Positions 1-11,747 of a stretch of DNA of 64,000 bases are shown here, in pieces (within the stretch, counting starts at the first letter, position 1; each line of letters begins with the position of its first letter). The translations under genes and the position numbers were made by a program. Origin of the DNA: Heterotrichella gracilis (lineage: Eukaryota; Sar; Xanthophyceae; Tribonematales; Xanthonemataceae); contig JAULBX010025607.1 in the NCBI GenBank assembly GCA_032358255.1, forward strand, positions 184,964 through 248,963, read 5' to 3'. Under the pieces are notes generated by a model that was given only the letters and a program-made list of their open reading frames with translations, was not told the origin of the DNA and ran no database searches.

Positions 1-1764
1 AGGGCCACGAGGGGGAGCCACCCGGCAGCTGCTGGCAACTCACCTCCTGCTCAACCTGCGGGCAGCGCACATTGGATAATGTGATCGATGCAATAAAAGC
101 GGCAACGGGGATCGCGGCTACATAGCTATGAGCACAGGGTATGTGGCACAAGGATGAGGTAGAGGATCATGGCACAAAGAGAGGCAAAGGTATATGGCAC
201 AAGAATGCGGTAGAGGATCATGGCCCTGTGGAGGGGCCTAAGTACCGAGAAATTCTTGCAGCAGAATGGGGCAGAGGATCACGCCTGTGCTAGATGCCGC
301 AGCCAGCCTTTACCTGTGTGATGAGTGACAGCGCGCCCAGCTGGCCGCCGCACGACTGGCCCACGATGTACACCTGGTCAGGGTCACCACCATAGTACAG
401 AGCTTTGGACAGCACCCAGCGGATACCAGTGTTGACATCTTCCAACATGTCCATAATCGTACCCTGCGTTGCCACAAACCATCTCAGGCTGTCAACAGAC
501 TTAACTGGGCAGCGGTGAAGGAAAGCTGGCTTGCATTCATTGACCTAACGCACCCTGCCTATGCATAGGGTACAGTTGGCTTGTGGTAGCAAGGTCATTT
601 ATTGGCCAGTGTGCACACAGTGAATGGCACCCAGCACCATGCCGTTGCTTGCCTGAGGAAAATTTCGGTAGTCTAGACAGCACACCAGCACCCCTTGCTT
701 GCTCAACCTGCGCCCTAGGAGGGATCCCCACGCCTTGTAGCCAATAGTCCAAGCACCCCCTGCAGCCAGAGCAGGCACAGCTACGTGTCAAAGTTGAGTG
801 CGCCCATATGCGCTTGCATGGCTATATGCCCAAAGTGTGCAAAGTGCATATGCGCGTGCTTGTGGAAACCAACACTAAGCCAGTGCATGTGTATGGCCGC
901 ACAGGGGCAGGGGCAGTGCACACGAGACGCATAGGCTCCAAACTGTCTGCATACCAGTCAGGAATATCACCACAGGTCGCAAGCCATCCTCCATCCGCCA
1001 GTGGCCCTTGGGCACATACAGGTCAAAGCGCTGGCGAGGCTTGGGCCCATAGGGTATGCTGCGGATCACTCTGGGTGACGATAGGTAGAAGACAACCATC
1101 TGCAGTGCACAGAATCCTCAAGACACCGCCACCTAAAGAAAAGGGTATGTATGCAAGCCATAGCCTAGTTGCATCAATGGCAGATCCTGTGGTTAGGGTA
1201 GAGTAAACCCCAGGGTTGGAGGCGTACCTGTATGAACCCTGGCATAAGCAGCAGCGAGTAGCAGATAAGCTGCAACAGGCTAAGCGTCCACCGCCACCCA
1301 AGCCCCAAGTAGCTGTATAGGGTGACTGCCAGGCGAACTACGAGCGCTGTCTCCTCCGCTACATGGAAAACCTTCTTGTATGGCGAGGGCTCCTTGTCTG
1401 GCAGCACGCCTGCACTCTGGAAGTCAACGCTCTGTATCCTTTCCTTTCTCTGAGACACTGTTTGGAACCCATTGGTGGTGTCGTCGCCGTCCTGTGTGCC
1501 TTTGGGTGCGCCCTTCTTCTGTATCCTGACCACGACCGAGTCGTTGTCTGGCCTTGAGGTTATCACCTCGCTGTCGGAAGAATGCCTAGTGAGGCAGCTG
1601 GGCAACTTCACAAAGATACTCTCGGGAGTGGAGGTCACACTCAGAGGGCTGAGGTGGTCAGACATTGGGGCAGTGTTTCTGCCGTGCCAGCGCCCAGGGC
1701 CTCTTGGGTTCAGCCCCGCCCGAGCATTACTGGGAACGTGCGATGCATGCGCTGTGGCCAACAT
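1..1764 (-). CDS. Prenylcysteine methylesterase-like alpha/beta hydrolase (partial, continues off the left edge)
   Basis: Exons in transcript order: 1764-1228, 1099-955, 759-653, 463-314 and a 12-nt exon at 55-44; phases fit throughout. The first exon carries a Pro/Ser-rich head and hydrophobic stretches near its end, so membrane attachment is likely. Later exons show [14 protein letters not shown], an oxyanion-hole region GGAW (about residues 228-231), DYRNFPQGTI, and the nucleophile elbow GQSCGGQ with Ser at about 300. This order matches plant isoprenylcysteine alpha-carbonyl methylesterases (ICME), which remove the methyl ester from prenylated C-terminal cysteines at the ER or Golgi; the exact substrate is inferred. 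Intron 3 begins with GC (GCAAGC) rather than GT. The start is uncertain: ATG at 1764 or at 1665. The His end of the catalytic triad lies outside the window. Confidence 0.82.
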
Positions 1765-3734
1765 CGACAGCAAACCCCAGGGTGCAACTTCGCCATTGGC
1801 TGACCAGCATATATGGAGAACAGCAGTGGATTGGGTTGTGTGTGGCAGCAGGCCCGCAGGTGCATATGTATGCTGACGGCAGGGTGTCAGTGGGACGTTT
1901 CGGGGCTGGGAAGTTACAGTGGCAGCCGAGTTTTTAGCTCAGTCCCGGGGATTACATTGCATTGGCAACGACCATCGCTCAGTTGACCTCGCTGGTAAGT
2001 TGATAACGTGACCATAGTGTCCTATGCACAAAGCACAGCAAATTTTCGGTTGGTTGTCGTGCTCGTCAGTGATCCACAGCCGCATATTGTAGTGCGGAAT
2101 GCAATGCGGAATGCCCCGCATTGGTTTCAAACTCTTTGCAACAGTTGCACAGCCCACCTCACTCCTGCTACCCATACCCTCCCTGACTTTTACCTGCTGG
2201 ATCTAAGCAATGGGTGTGCTTTATACCTCGGATTGTACAGCCCAAGAGCTAGGAACGGCCAGGTTGTCACCCGCCTGGTTTCAGGTAACAAGGTGAACAA
2301 GATGAAGCATATTCGGCAACCACGCAGTGGCTAGGAAGTTACGGGCAGTGTTTCTCAGCTGCATCAGCCATGTTGTGGGCAGTGGTGCCGTAAATACTTG
2401 GCCACATGCAGTCAGCACGGTCAGACTGAATGCTGGGCATGCCTTCTCATGAATTGGTGGTTATTGCGCACTGGCTACCCAAAGTAGCCAACGTGAATAC
2501 CCTTGTTACAATCTGGCTGGCATGTTTGGGAATCTACCAGCAGCACATTGTCATGGCGTTAAACTGTCGCTGCGGTTTGAAACACTGGTTGGGGTGGGTC
2601 ATTGATCATGGTCTTTAGTACATGTTTAATTTTGAAAAGTAATTAAAGTTAACGTCGGTGATTTCAGCTCGAGAACAGGTGCATTGCAATTGACAGACTG
2701 TTAGAAAATTGTGTATACTTTAAGAAAGGCCCTGTAGGGCATTTTCCGATCAAACTTGCTGCTACAGAGCTTGCATTCATGCCCTAAGGCCTGTGTGCTT
2801 GTGGGGGATGTGTATGCCATCCTGGCAGAGCACCACTGCCATCGGGGAGTCTCCCTCAGATTTGCAGGAGAGTGTGCGCGTTGCGGGGGCCATGCGGGAG
2901 CAGAGCATCCTGCTTGCCATGTACCTGGACACACAGGTGCTGCAACCTATTAGCTTGCAGCAAGTGGGACTGGGATGAGCTGAGGGGTAGTACTGTACGC
3001 TGTGGCAACAGTTGTATTGCAGCATACATTTATGGTAGTCAGAAGTTGAGTCAAAAGTTTGCAAATCCCTTACATTGAGGCCTGGTGATTGGGACCTGGG
3101 CAGAGTCTGCCCGCGCGCGCATGCCAGGTACATCAGGGTAAGCGAATATTTCATGAGTGCCATTGCAGTTGCCAAGCTGGTAAAACGTTGTCTGTTTTGC
3201 AACCTAATACTGTTGCCCTCCTACATATAAATACTGCACTGTAAGTGACTTTGTCTAATCACCATCCAACACAGACAAACCATGGTATCACTGGAATGAA
3301 AACACGTAACCATTAAAAAAGCAGTAGACCAAATCCAAGCAACAGTGTTGTCTTTCCAATACAAAACTTTTGAATCCATTTCTTCTCGTTTGTATAGCGC
3401 ATGCTGCAAAACCCTTGAGGCAGTCACTGACTGTCCCGGCTGAACTCCGCGTCTCCTCTCCCGACGCAACTTCCCCCTTGTACCCAGCGCACACCATCTC
3501 ATCATCATCCTGCAAGCAAGCTGCCTCGGTCCTCGTCATACTGGCACTGGGCTGATTGCTTGATTGCGATTGTCAATGACAGCACAGTCCCCTCCCCTCT
3601 CGCTGCACTCTCCTGCTTTAACCCTGCTAGACCAATCAGTGGTCACCCTCCACAAACCCCCTCGTCTGCCGCTCCCCCCTGGCCTGTACAACTGCTACTC
3701 TTGGCACCTGGTACAGCCCATCAGGGTGCACCTC
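1765..3734. other. Intergenic, no gene recognised
   Basis: This stretch lies between the start of the methylesterase gene and the stop of the PDZ-like gene, both on the minus strand. Open frames here are short and without recognisable motifs. The part nearest 3734 should hold the 3' untranslated region of the PDZ-like gene; a reverse-strand TGTAA, the usual green-algal polyadenylation signal, occurs near 3069. Nothing else stands out. Confidence 0.5.
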
Positions 3735-5556
3735 CTACTTATAGTATTGCGTGCTCAACCCATCCAGGTAGCCTGACCCCAACGCGATCCCCAGTATGAC
3801 CAGCGCCGGCAGAAGCACCGCCCCCGCCACCACCGCCAGCAGCGGCCCGTCGTTGCGCCCCCCCTGCTTCTCCATGTAGGCCTGGCGCCGGGCCACGCGC
3901 GTGCGGTAGGCGGTCTGGGACTTGAGGTACTCCTGGTCAGCGGCGAACAGGGGCGTATCGGCTGCAGGAGAGGAGGGGTGTCAGACATTAACGGGTGGTG
4001 CAACGGGACTCCTTGCACTATCAGAAATGCTCGCCAAGGATCCATGCATGGGCTGGCGTGTTGCGAAAAACAGCTGGCAGTGCATGTATAGCAAGGACGG
4101 GACGTACGCCATCATACAGCCCCTTCCGCCACTGCTCTGAACAGTGCACACAGGGTTGCCGATTTCACATCTCGCCCCCCCCCTCTCTCTTTCCCAACCC
4201 CCTTGCCCGCCCCGCACCATCGCTGCCGCTCTCCGACAGCGACACTGGGTCGGTGTCCAGCGCCTCGGTCACCACCTGGTCCCGCGTGAACACCATGTTG
4301 ATGCGCTGGTTGCCGCGCAGGCGCAGCGTGTCGCGGAAGTAGCGCATGCTGGTCTTCTCGTTCAGCTGCCACAGCTCGTCCTGGCGCACGGGGTCGGAGA
4401 TAGCCAGCACGCGCTGTCCAGGGGTGACGCCGAGCTGGGGGGGAGAGGGGAGGGGAGAAATAAGTGGCGAGGATGGGGGGGCAGATGCAGCAAGCAGCGC
4501 ATCGAATAGGCAGTGATGCGGGTCTCAGTGGCGGTGCTGTGTTTTGTGATGCTGCATGCCATAAAGATATCTGAAGTAATGCAGCAGCTGGGCGCCCAAA
4601 GGTGACACAACCCCAGGAATGCGTCACCACACCAACTTCCCTATGGCCATCAACATGCAACGAGCATACTTCAAAGCAGCCGATATAACAGTGCTTTAGC
4701 ATGGCGACTGGGCAGATTTTTATTCTAATAATATAAATCTGGCCAGTCGCCATGCTTTGCCCCCTGCCCCTCGTCCCCACCTCTGCCGCCGTGCACTCCA
4801 TGGCCACCGCCGTGACCACAATGATGCGCCCCTCATTGCGCGTAACCACCTCGCCGTAGCGCAGCGCACCCCTGGCCTCCTTGGTGGGCAATGTAAGGCT
4901 GGCGGGGGGGGAGAAAGGGGGTACAGGTCAGAAAACGGGCAGCCATTATTGAGTGATGCACTGGATGCAGCGGATCCCCGCACAAAATGTGCCCAAGTTC
5001 ATTTGGTACTGCGTCAAAAGTGCGAGCGCATTTCACTAAGACTGACCCAAGAGATCACACCAAAGTCCAATATGTGTGCACCTTTCGCCTCGAGTGCTAA
5101 GGGGTGCACTTCATGCGAGGCCATGCCCACAACCCTACCTGAGAGTCTCCACCACCTCGGTGCCAGGTGGCGCATTGCTGGAGGCCTGCGTGTACTGGCT
5201 CAATGGGACAGGGCCCCGGCGCAGGCGACTGCGGCTCTGACCGCAACCTGTCACACAGCGCGCATACAGCTCACAACCTCTCACAATTGTCAGGCACTTG
5301 GGTGGAATGATGGGCCAGCAGCAGTGCCAACATGGTCATGGCATGGGAAGGTGGGTTGAAAGGCAGCAGCGAAGCACGCCGTGGAGGTGGGGGATGGGGG
5401 GTGGGGGGGAACAAGGGGTGACAGGTTACCTGGGCTGCGCACAGGGGTGGCGAGTTTCCTCCCATGGCTGATCCTGTTCGGGCTGCAGGTGATGCTACGT
5501 GTCTGGTGAGGTGTGTGCCCCGCCCCGCAGCGGGACTGAACTGCGCTGCTGGCCAT
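3735..5556 (-). CDS. PDZ-like domain protein with C-terminal membrane anchor, probably plastid-targeted
   Basis: Five exons: 5556-5430, 5247-5139, 4898-4781, 4434-4218, 3961-3735 (TAG), giving about 265 residues. The first 60 residues are rich in Ser, Arg and small residues without acidic ones, like a plastid transit peptide. Residues from about 85 to 140 (YGEVVTRNEGRIIVV, then LGVTPGQRVLAISDPVR across an exon junction) read like the carboxylate-binding part of a PDZ fold. A charged segment follows (DELWQLNEKTSMRYFRDT). About 20 residues before the end there is one hydrophobic span (LLAVVAGAVLLPALVILGIA), so the protein probably sits in a membrane, likely thylakoid or envelope. I do not recognise a named orthologue. 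Divergently placed from the dioxygenase gene. Confidence 0.75.
4698..4756. repeat. Near-perfect hairpin inside intron 3 of the PDZ-like gene
   Basis: The arms 4698-4720 and 4734-4756 are reverse complements over about 22 bp with one mismatch, enclosing a short A/T-rich loop (TATTCTAATAATA). The sequence lies in the 4435-4780 intron. It could be a very short MITE-like insertion or a small-RNA hairpin; the sequence alone does not decide. Confidence 0.8.
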
Positions 5557-7492
5557 TCGAGGTGGGGGAAAGGGGGGGTGGGGGTGCTAGGAGCTGATCA
5601 GAGTGGCTGTGGGTGGCGCCACAGGACGGATGTGGGAGAGGTGGGGTTGGGTATACCTGCGCGTTTGTGGAGGGTTGTTCAGACTTGGGCTGACAACGTA
5701 AGGGCGCTCAGCAGTGACACAGGACCAATGCAGGGACACAGGCACGTAGGGCCACCCCATGGGTGTTCAAAGCATGTCTAGCCCAGGCATCAAGTAGACG
5801 ACTTCGATTAAAGCGGGTTACAACTATGTGTAGAAGCGGTGTTTCTGTGGTATGCCTTTGTCGCTTCGTACCCGGTACAGTAGTACAGCCGCGAAGGAGC
5901 AAGCGAAGTGCTCAACAAGCACCAGTAAACAGGTGCACCAACGTCAGGACCAAGTTAGACAAATGTCGGGCAGGAAATGAAAGGCTTAGGAAGCTTACAG
6001 GCTATTTTAACCGAAGCAAGTATTGCAGACGCTGTTGTGAAGAGCCTACTATGGCGAACGTACAAGGAAACTCTCCTACAGCCATGCTCCGACACGAATC
6101 TGTAAGACACTGTAAACCCTGCAATTGGGTTTAAGTTTTCGATACTATGGGTGTTGTTTTGAGGCGTTACACTGAAAGGGGAGGACCGTTCTGCTTGCTG
6201 AGCCTATCGTTTCACTTCCGTGCACATGCATGCATGCATCCACAGTGCAGCCTATTTAATATTTGAACCCAACCCATGTCCCACGCTGCGTACTGTCAGG
6301 CATACATATACAAAGCTTTGCTTGAAACCTCACCTTGAACCTGTTGCGCGAACCTGCCTTATTGCTGTCTGTCCTCCACTGAACTCTACAACACCCTATT
6401 TGAACGTGGTGTGACCAGTTTAAGCTCTCGAAAACACAGCTGTCGACGCCTCGTTAGTTGATTGCAGTACAGCAAACATGGAGTTGTGAACGACAGTTGG
6501 GCGTTAAAGCACAGAGACTGTTGCTCACTGCGCGATCCCCTCGTTTGCGATTGGGCTTGCAGTTGCTTCTCGGTATTATGTACCCCTTGAAACCAGCTAT
6601 TACGTACTTTGCCCAGCTTTGCTACTTAAAGGCGTAACCAAACAACTTGTGCTTAGCGCTGACGTACAACAATATATCCAGACACTGCTAACCGAATACC
6701 TGGAAGCCTGTGTTGCATAGCCAAGTTGGGCGCAACAATCGGAAACGTTTACCCACCCAGGACGCTGTTGTAACATCGCCAGCCTTCTTCTCACACAACC
6801 TCCAGTTGCCTGTGCAACTTTGCTTGGAAAGTCGGCTCCCTGCCACCTTAGAGCCTCGGAGCTGCGTGATCTCGCTGGTAGGGTCACCTTCCATGCTTGG
6901 GTACCAACAAGGCCACGGGCCTGGCACGGGCATGTTCACGTGAATGCTTGCTCTAACCGTGCTCCCAGCTCGGAACCTTTTGATAGCAACTCAAGATGGG
7001 TGTAAACAAAAACCCAATCCTGGGATATGCGGTTGGTTTGCCTGCACTGATTCGGGGTGTGCCATCCATCGCTCGATCGTGTGTGCCCACCCTTGCCGTA
7101 TTAGTGTGGCACCGGGAGGGCACGTCGATCTCCTTGGTCCCAGCCCCCACTATATATGCATATGTGGATCTCCCGTCAATCTGGGGCTGCACAGGAAACC
7201 CAACCACACCTGTGGGGCTTTCCTAACGTCGTGGCATGTGTACCACACATCAGTACCATCCACCTCGACTGTTCTGCCTCTAACCTCCTCGTGGCATGCT
7301 GCCCAGTTGACAGCCTGGGTAATGTCCAACACAGTGCTGGTATCTTGACCTACTCGCCTTGTCCTTTGTACACAGAGGGCCACGCCATACCTCAGCCACT
7401 GCGCTCTACCCATCACTGCAACTCTTCCAGTGCCAGGCCTGCAGCTGCGCCCCCCCCTCCCCTCCCCCATCCCACTCCCCTTGTTGCGCACC
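5557..7492. promoter_or_regulatory. Divergent intergenic region between the PDZ-like and dioxygenase genes
   Basis: The two flanking genes point away from each other, so this 1.9 kb must hold both promoters. A TATA-like CTATATATGCATATG lies near 7149, about 340 bp before the dioxygenase ATG. A run of alternating GCAT occurs near 6226. No coding region was recognised; the open frames here are short and unlike known proteins. Confidence 0.35.
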
Positions 7493-9770
7493 ATGAGACC
7501 TCTGACGCGTGTGGACCTGTCCAACTATGAGGAGCGCAAGGAGGAGATAATAAAGCAGCTCATGGAGGTGAGGGGCAGGGTGCATGCCACCCGCATGCCA
7601 CTGTCGCATGCTAAGCAGCTCACCAGGCACCCACATATCCACCGTGCAGGCATACCGTGCCCAAAACAAATGTAGAAAATGCACCTTAGCGGCTCCTTGC
7701 CTCACCCCCATACTTACTTTCGTTGGCCATGCTCTGCCCCTCCACCCACCTGCCATTACCCTGCCCCTGTACCCCACCTCCACCTACCAGTGTCGCTCCC
7801 TTGACCTCCGCCACCGCCCACCCACCACCCACCACCCACTTGCCCAGGCTGGTGAAGACATCGGCTTCTTCTACATCATCAACCACGGCATTCCCCAGGA
7901 CGAGGTGGACAAGGCGTTTGCGGCAATGAAGAGGTGCGCCGCGCTCATGGCACACAGCAAGCTGCCTTTGTGCGTTCTTTGCAACCCATTGGCGCACTCC
8001 ATTACTGGCGGCGCACCTTGTCAAGCAAAAACGTAGCGCCTGCCTTTGGCTACACTTCTCAGTTCCAAACCTTCACCCCATCCCTGTTGCGCCTCGAGGA
8101 CCACATTCCCTCCCCTCCCCCCCAGGTTCCATGACCTCCCCTACGAGGTGAAGAACAAGCAGCGCAGCAGCGCCGACCACTCCAACCACGCCTACATCCT
8201 GGGGTTCAGCGAGGAGAAGCTCAAGGCAAGCGGCACACTGCGCTCGGGGTACCTGGCGGGGTACGACAACTTCCGGATGGATGGGCTGTGGCCTGAGGAG
8301 GAGGACTGCCCGGCGTTCAAGTGCGTGCGGGGTGGGGTGGGGTGGGGCCTGGAATTGGTTGCATGCCGTTGCCGTGAAGATCGGTAGTTGCGAGGATGAG
8401 GACTTCAGCGATGGCTGTGGTGGTGGCGCATCGTGCGCCGATGCACGTTTCCTTGCTCTGACCATGCCCTGTGGCGCCTCACCCACACATGTCTGCACCG
8501 CACCGCCCATGCATGTCCACACTGCGCGGCTGCAATGCGCTCATGTCGTGGCACGCGTAATACAGTTGCACATCCACAAGCCCCCATCCCAACTGTACGG
8601 ATCGTCACCCCCATGCCGCCCCCCTCCCCCATCCCAGGGAGGAGATCCAAGACTTCATGCACAAGTGCCACGAGGTGACCCGCAAGGTCATGGCCTGCTT
8701 TGCACTGGGCCTGGGCTATCCCGAGGACCACTTTTACCGCGAGATGGACCCAGCATATGAGGACTGCGCCACTGCCTGCTACCTGAACAAGTACCCCAGT
8801 GTGGAGGGGCGCACCTTCCCGGAGGGCGCGCTGCGCATCTCTGCACACACAGACTTTGAGGTGCTCACGCTGCTGTGGCAGCGGCCAGGTGAGGCGAGGC
8901 GGGGTTGCGGGAGACATGCACATAGGCATGGGCATGGGCACATGCGTGCGTGCGGGATGCGGCTGGCGGCAGGGTGCATGTGTGCGTGTGGGTGGGGTGC
9001 ATGCTGGTGGCGGGGCGTGGATGGGGGCATGCGGTGGCGGATGATTTGGCATCTAAATCAAAGGAACGCCCAATGGTGCGTGCCGAATTTGACCTCCCAC
9101 TTTAACGGCTGCAGGCCAGGTCGGCCTTGAGGTGTGCCCTGGCAAAGAGACCAGCAACGAGGAGGCACAGGTTTCCTCAGAGTGGACCCCCGTTGACCCT
9201 GTCCCCGGGGCCATCACTGTCAACCTGGGCGACGTGCTGCAGTACTGGTCGGACGACAGGCTGAAGAGCACCTTCCACCGCGTGCGCGTGCCGCGGCCTG
9301 ACGAGTACCGGGTGAGGGGCCAGGCCGGGCGCTGGCGCTGCATAGCTAGGTTGATGCAAGTGGGCACATTTGGCTTGATCTTGAGCATGGTGTGTGAGCT
9401 TGTAGCACATGAACACATTGTCATTCTACAAGTGATTGGCATGGACATTGCATGCAGCATTCTACGTGCATGCACCAGCGCACTCCCCTGTTTTCCACCG
9501 ACCCCTCCCTCCTTTCACCCACCCCAGGGCGACCGCTACAGCATGGCCTACTTTGCCAATGTGCGCCTGAGCACCACCATCCAGGGGCGCGGCCAGAAGT
9601 ACCCGCCGCTCACCTTCCAAAACATCCTTGACAAGAAGAAGGAGGTTGACCTGCTGAGCCACGAAGACGACGACGATGCATTTGTGGAGCGGCAGCGGAA
9701 GCTGGCCATGGGCCCGGGGTTCAAGCCGGTGGAGGAGACGCTGGGAGCGGTGCCGACTGCCGTGAACTGA
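7493..9770 (+). CDS. 2-oxoglutarate/Fe(II)-dependent dioxygenase, isopenicillin-N-synthase-like family
   Basis: Six exons: 7493-7567, 7848-7933, 8126-8320, 8638-8888, 9115-9311, 9528-9770 (TGA), giving 348 residues, the normal size for the family. The N-terminal DIOX_N part includes GEDIGFFYIINHGIP. The double-stranded beta-helix core carries the iron ligands HTD (His189, Asp191) and His257 in STFHRV, plus Arg271-x-Ser273 (RYSMAYF), which binds the 2-oxoglutarate carboxylate. All catalytic residues are present, so the enzyme should be active. Family members hydroxylate, desaturate or cyclise small molecules such as flavonoids, hormones and alkaloids; the substrate here cannot be told. No targeting signal is seen, so it is probably cytosolic. 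Intron boundaries are GT-AG with strong C-rich tracts before the acceptors. Confidence 0.92.
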
Positions 9771-11747
9771 GGTGGGCAGGGTGGGCTCCGGAGGGAACCA
9801 GCGGCACAAGGTACTGGTCAGCAGTGATGCGCAGCTGGTATGGAGTGGACCATTTGCGCATTCCAGCCTGTGGTACGTTGCTCCAGGGCCTGGGAGAAGC
9901 TGTTGGCTGCTGGCGCGGGGGGGATAGTGGGGAGACAGACTGTGGTGGTTGCGTGTACCCGGCAGTGCACATTGAGCATTGCGAGGGGGGTTGTGGTCCA
10001 AGCAGTGTTCATCATTCTTTGACTGGCCAGCATTTCTATTCGATTCGGGGGGTTGGAGGGTGACCTACCTCTGTTGTGTGTGTGCGGCAACATGGTGGTA
10101 CATTGGACAGGCAGCTGCGCATTGCACACCATAGCAGCAGTGTTGCATTAGTTTATTGGTGGATGCATCCCTTTGGGGCCACGCATGTAACTGTAACTGT
10201 TGCATTAGTTTATTTTTGCGTGTTTCCCACGCTTTGTAGCTCCATTGTGAACTGCAATCTCTTGTGAGTTTGGCACTACAAGCTACACAGTATGCATGTG
10301 TCATGCAATAACTGCTTAGTTATGCGACAGTATGCATGTATTATGGTAATAGAATACATGGTGTGCTACATCCACACGCTTGGCATTAAATGTGGTTAAC
10401 AACACAAACCCTTGTGAAAAGTGAGCCTGTTTGCAGACAGGTTAACCTATAACCTTAATAACTGTTGCTGTTTGGGCAACCAACCCCAGGCGCCTTCTGA
10501 TGGGTCTGTGGTTCACTGGCTTAGGGTAGGTAGTGTTCACAGCTAGAGGGTGTGGCATGGAAGTACCCCCCCCCCCATGCTGGTGGCTCGGTGGCAAGTT
10601 TTTAACCTGGCCTAGGGTACCTCGCTTGAAGCAATTGCGTTAACGATATGTCGACGGTTGAGTATGCATTGTGCGCCATGCACGTGCCATCATGCCTGAG
10701 GCAATGCCATGTACATTGGCACGGCATATGCAGAGCGGCATGGCATGGCATGCCGCTTTATCCCGCTTAGTACTACGTGGGTTGGCAACACATGTAGTTC
10801 CTAAGCTGGATACACTAGGCAAAATGGCAGACATCCAGAGTCTATGGTGTGATGCTGTTAGCTAAATAAAATAAATTGCTTTTTTTTTACCGAGGCGGCA
10901 GTGCGAGCCCACCGTTCTCACCGCCTCTAATGACGACGTTTGCGTAATTGGGGGTTTATCACCCTGGGTAAACCCTGGCCAGGAAAGGAAAGCTTGCTTT
11001 CGGCTCAACCTGTTCGAGCAACACGCACATTAGAAAGTTTGCCAGGCATACGTACTGTTACAGCACAGGCAGGTGCAACGTGAAGTCTGTTAAAAGACCA
11101 GGGATATCCCAGCGGGAAGGTTCGTGTGGCTTCTTATTAACTGGGCCCCATTTGCGCCAAGTGTCAACAATTCAAGGCGCCCATACCACTAAACCCAGCT
11201 CCGCTTAGGCACCCTTGACCCGACGAACTCTTGGCGATCTCCTTTTCAAGGCGCAGGTGGTTCTCGCAGGTGGTTCACGTGGGTAAGTTCCCTTGATATG
11301 TCACATGGCCATGGCTGGGCAAGGTTTCAAACAGCTGAACGCTTATAACCAGACTAACTCCACACACTACGCCCTCTGTGCCCCACACGAGGCAAATGTT
11401 GCGCTGAACACGTATCCTGGCAATTTTGTACTGGGTTTGTCACCCCACTTGGCCCCCGTGTGTGTGATCACCCCCCACGTTGGTGCACGTGGCGATCACT
11501 ATGCTTGTGCCACTTGTGAACGTCTGAACGAACAGCGGTTTGAACTCCTCGTCGAGGTCTTTGGGAGCTGCGCACCCAAGTGGCCTCGCTTATATTGAGC
11601 TTCCCGTCCGATCGCGAGCAATTTTCAGAACGCCCACAAGATATAACAAGTATACATGGCATCACTTTCGTGGCACGCGCACGTTGCTTTTTACGCTTAT
11701 CTTCACTGCCCAGGTTTCCTTTCCAGCTACTAGTCTGAGGCGCGACC
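9771..11747. other. Intergenic between dioxygenase and BAT1-like genes
   Basis: The left part is the dioxygenase 3' untranslated region. From about 10300 onward the sequence is A/T-richer with a T run near 10878, and no coding region was found. The ATG of the transporter at 11748 follows a pyrimidine-rich leader. A short frame at 11293-11598 has no recognisable motif. Confidence 0.45.
10186..10196 (+). terminator. Candidate polyadenylation signal of the dioxygenase gene
   Basis: Two overlapping TGTAA motifs (GTAACTGTAAC), the signal typical of chlorophyte genes, lie about 415 bp after the stop codon on the sense strand. No transcript evidence is available, and the 3' end could lie elsewhere. 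Confidence 0.3.

Noticed and set aside
7430-7492. Upstream extension of the dioxygenase frame
   Set aside because: It has no ATG, runs through a C-rich stretch, and the family normally starts near the ATG at 7493.
10560-11290. Possible structured RNA gene near the T-run and GAGGCGG sequence
   Set aside because: No tRNA A/B boxes or snRNA hallmarks could be seen.
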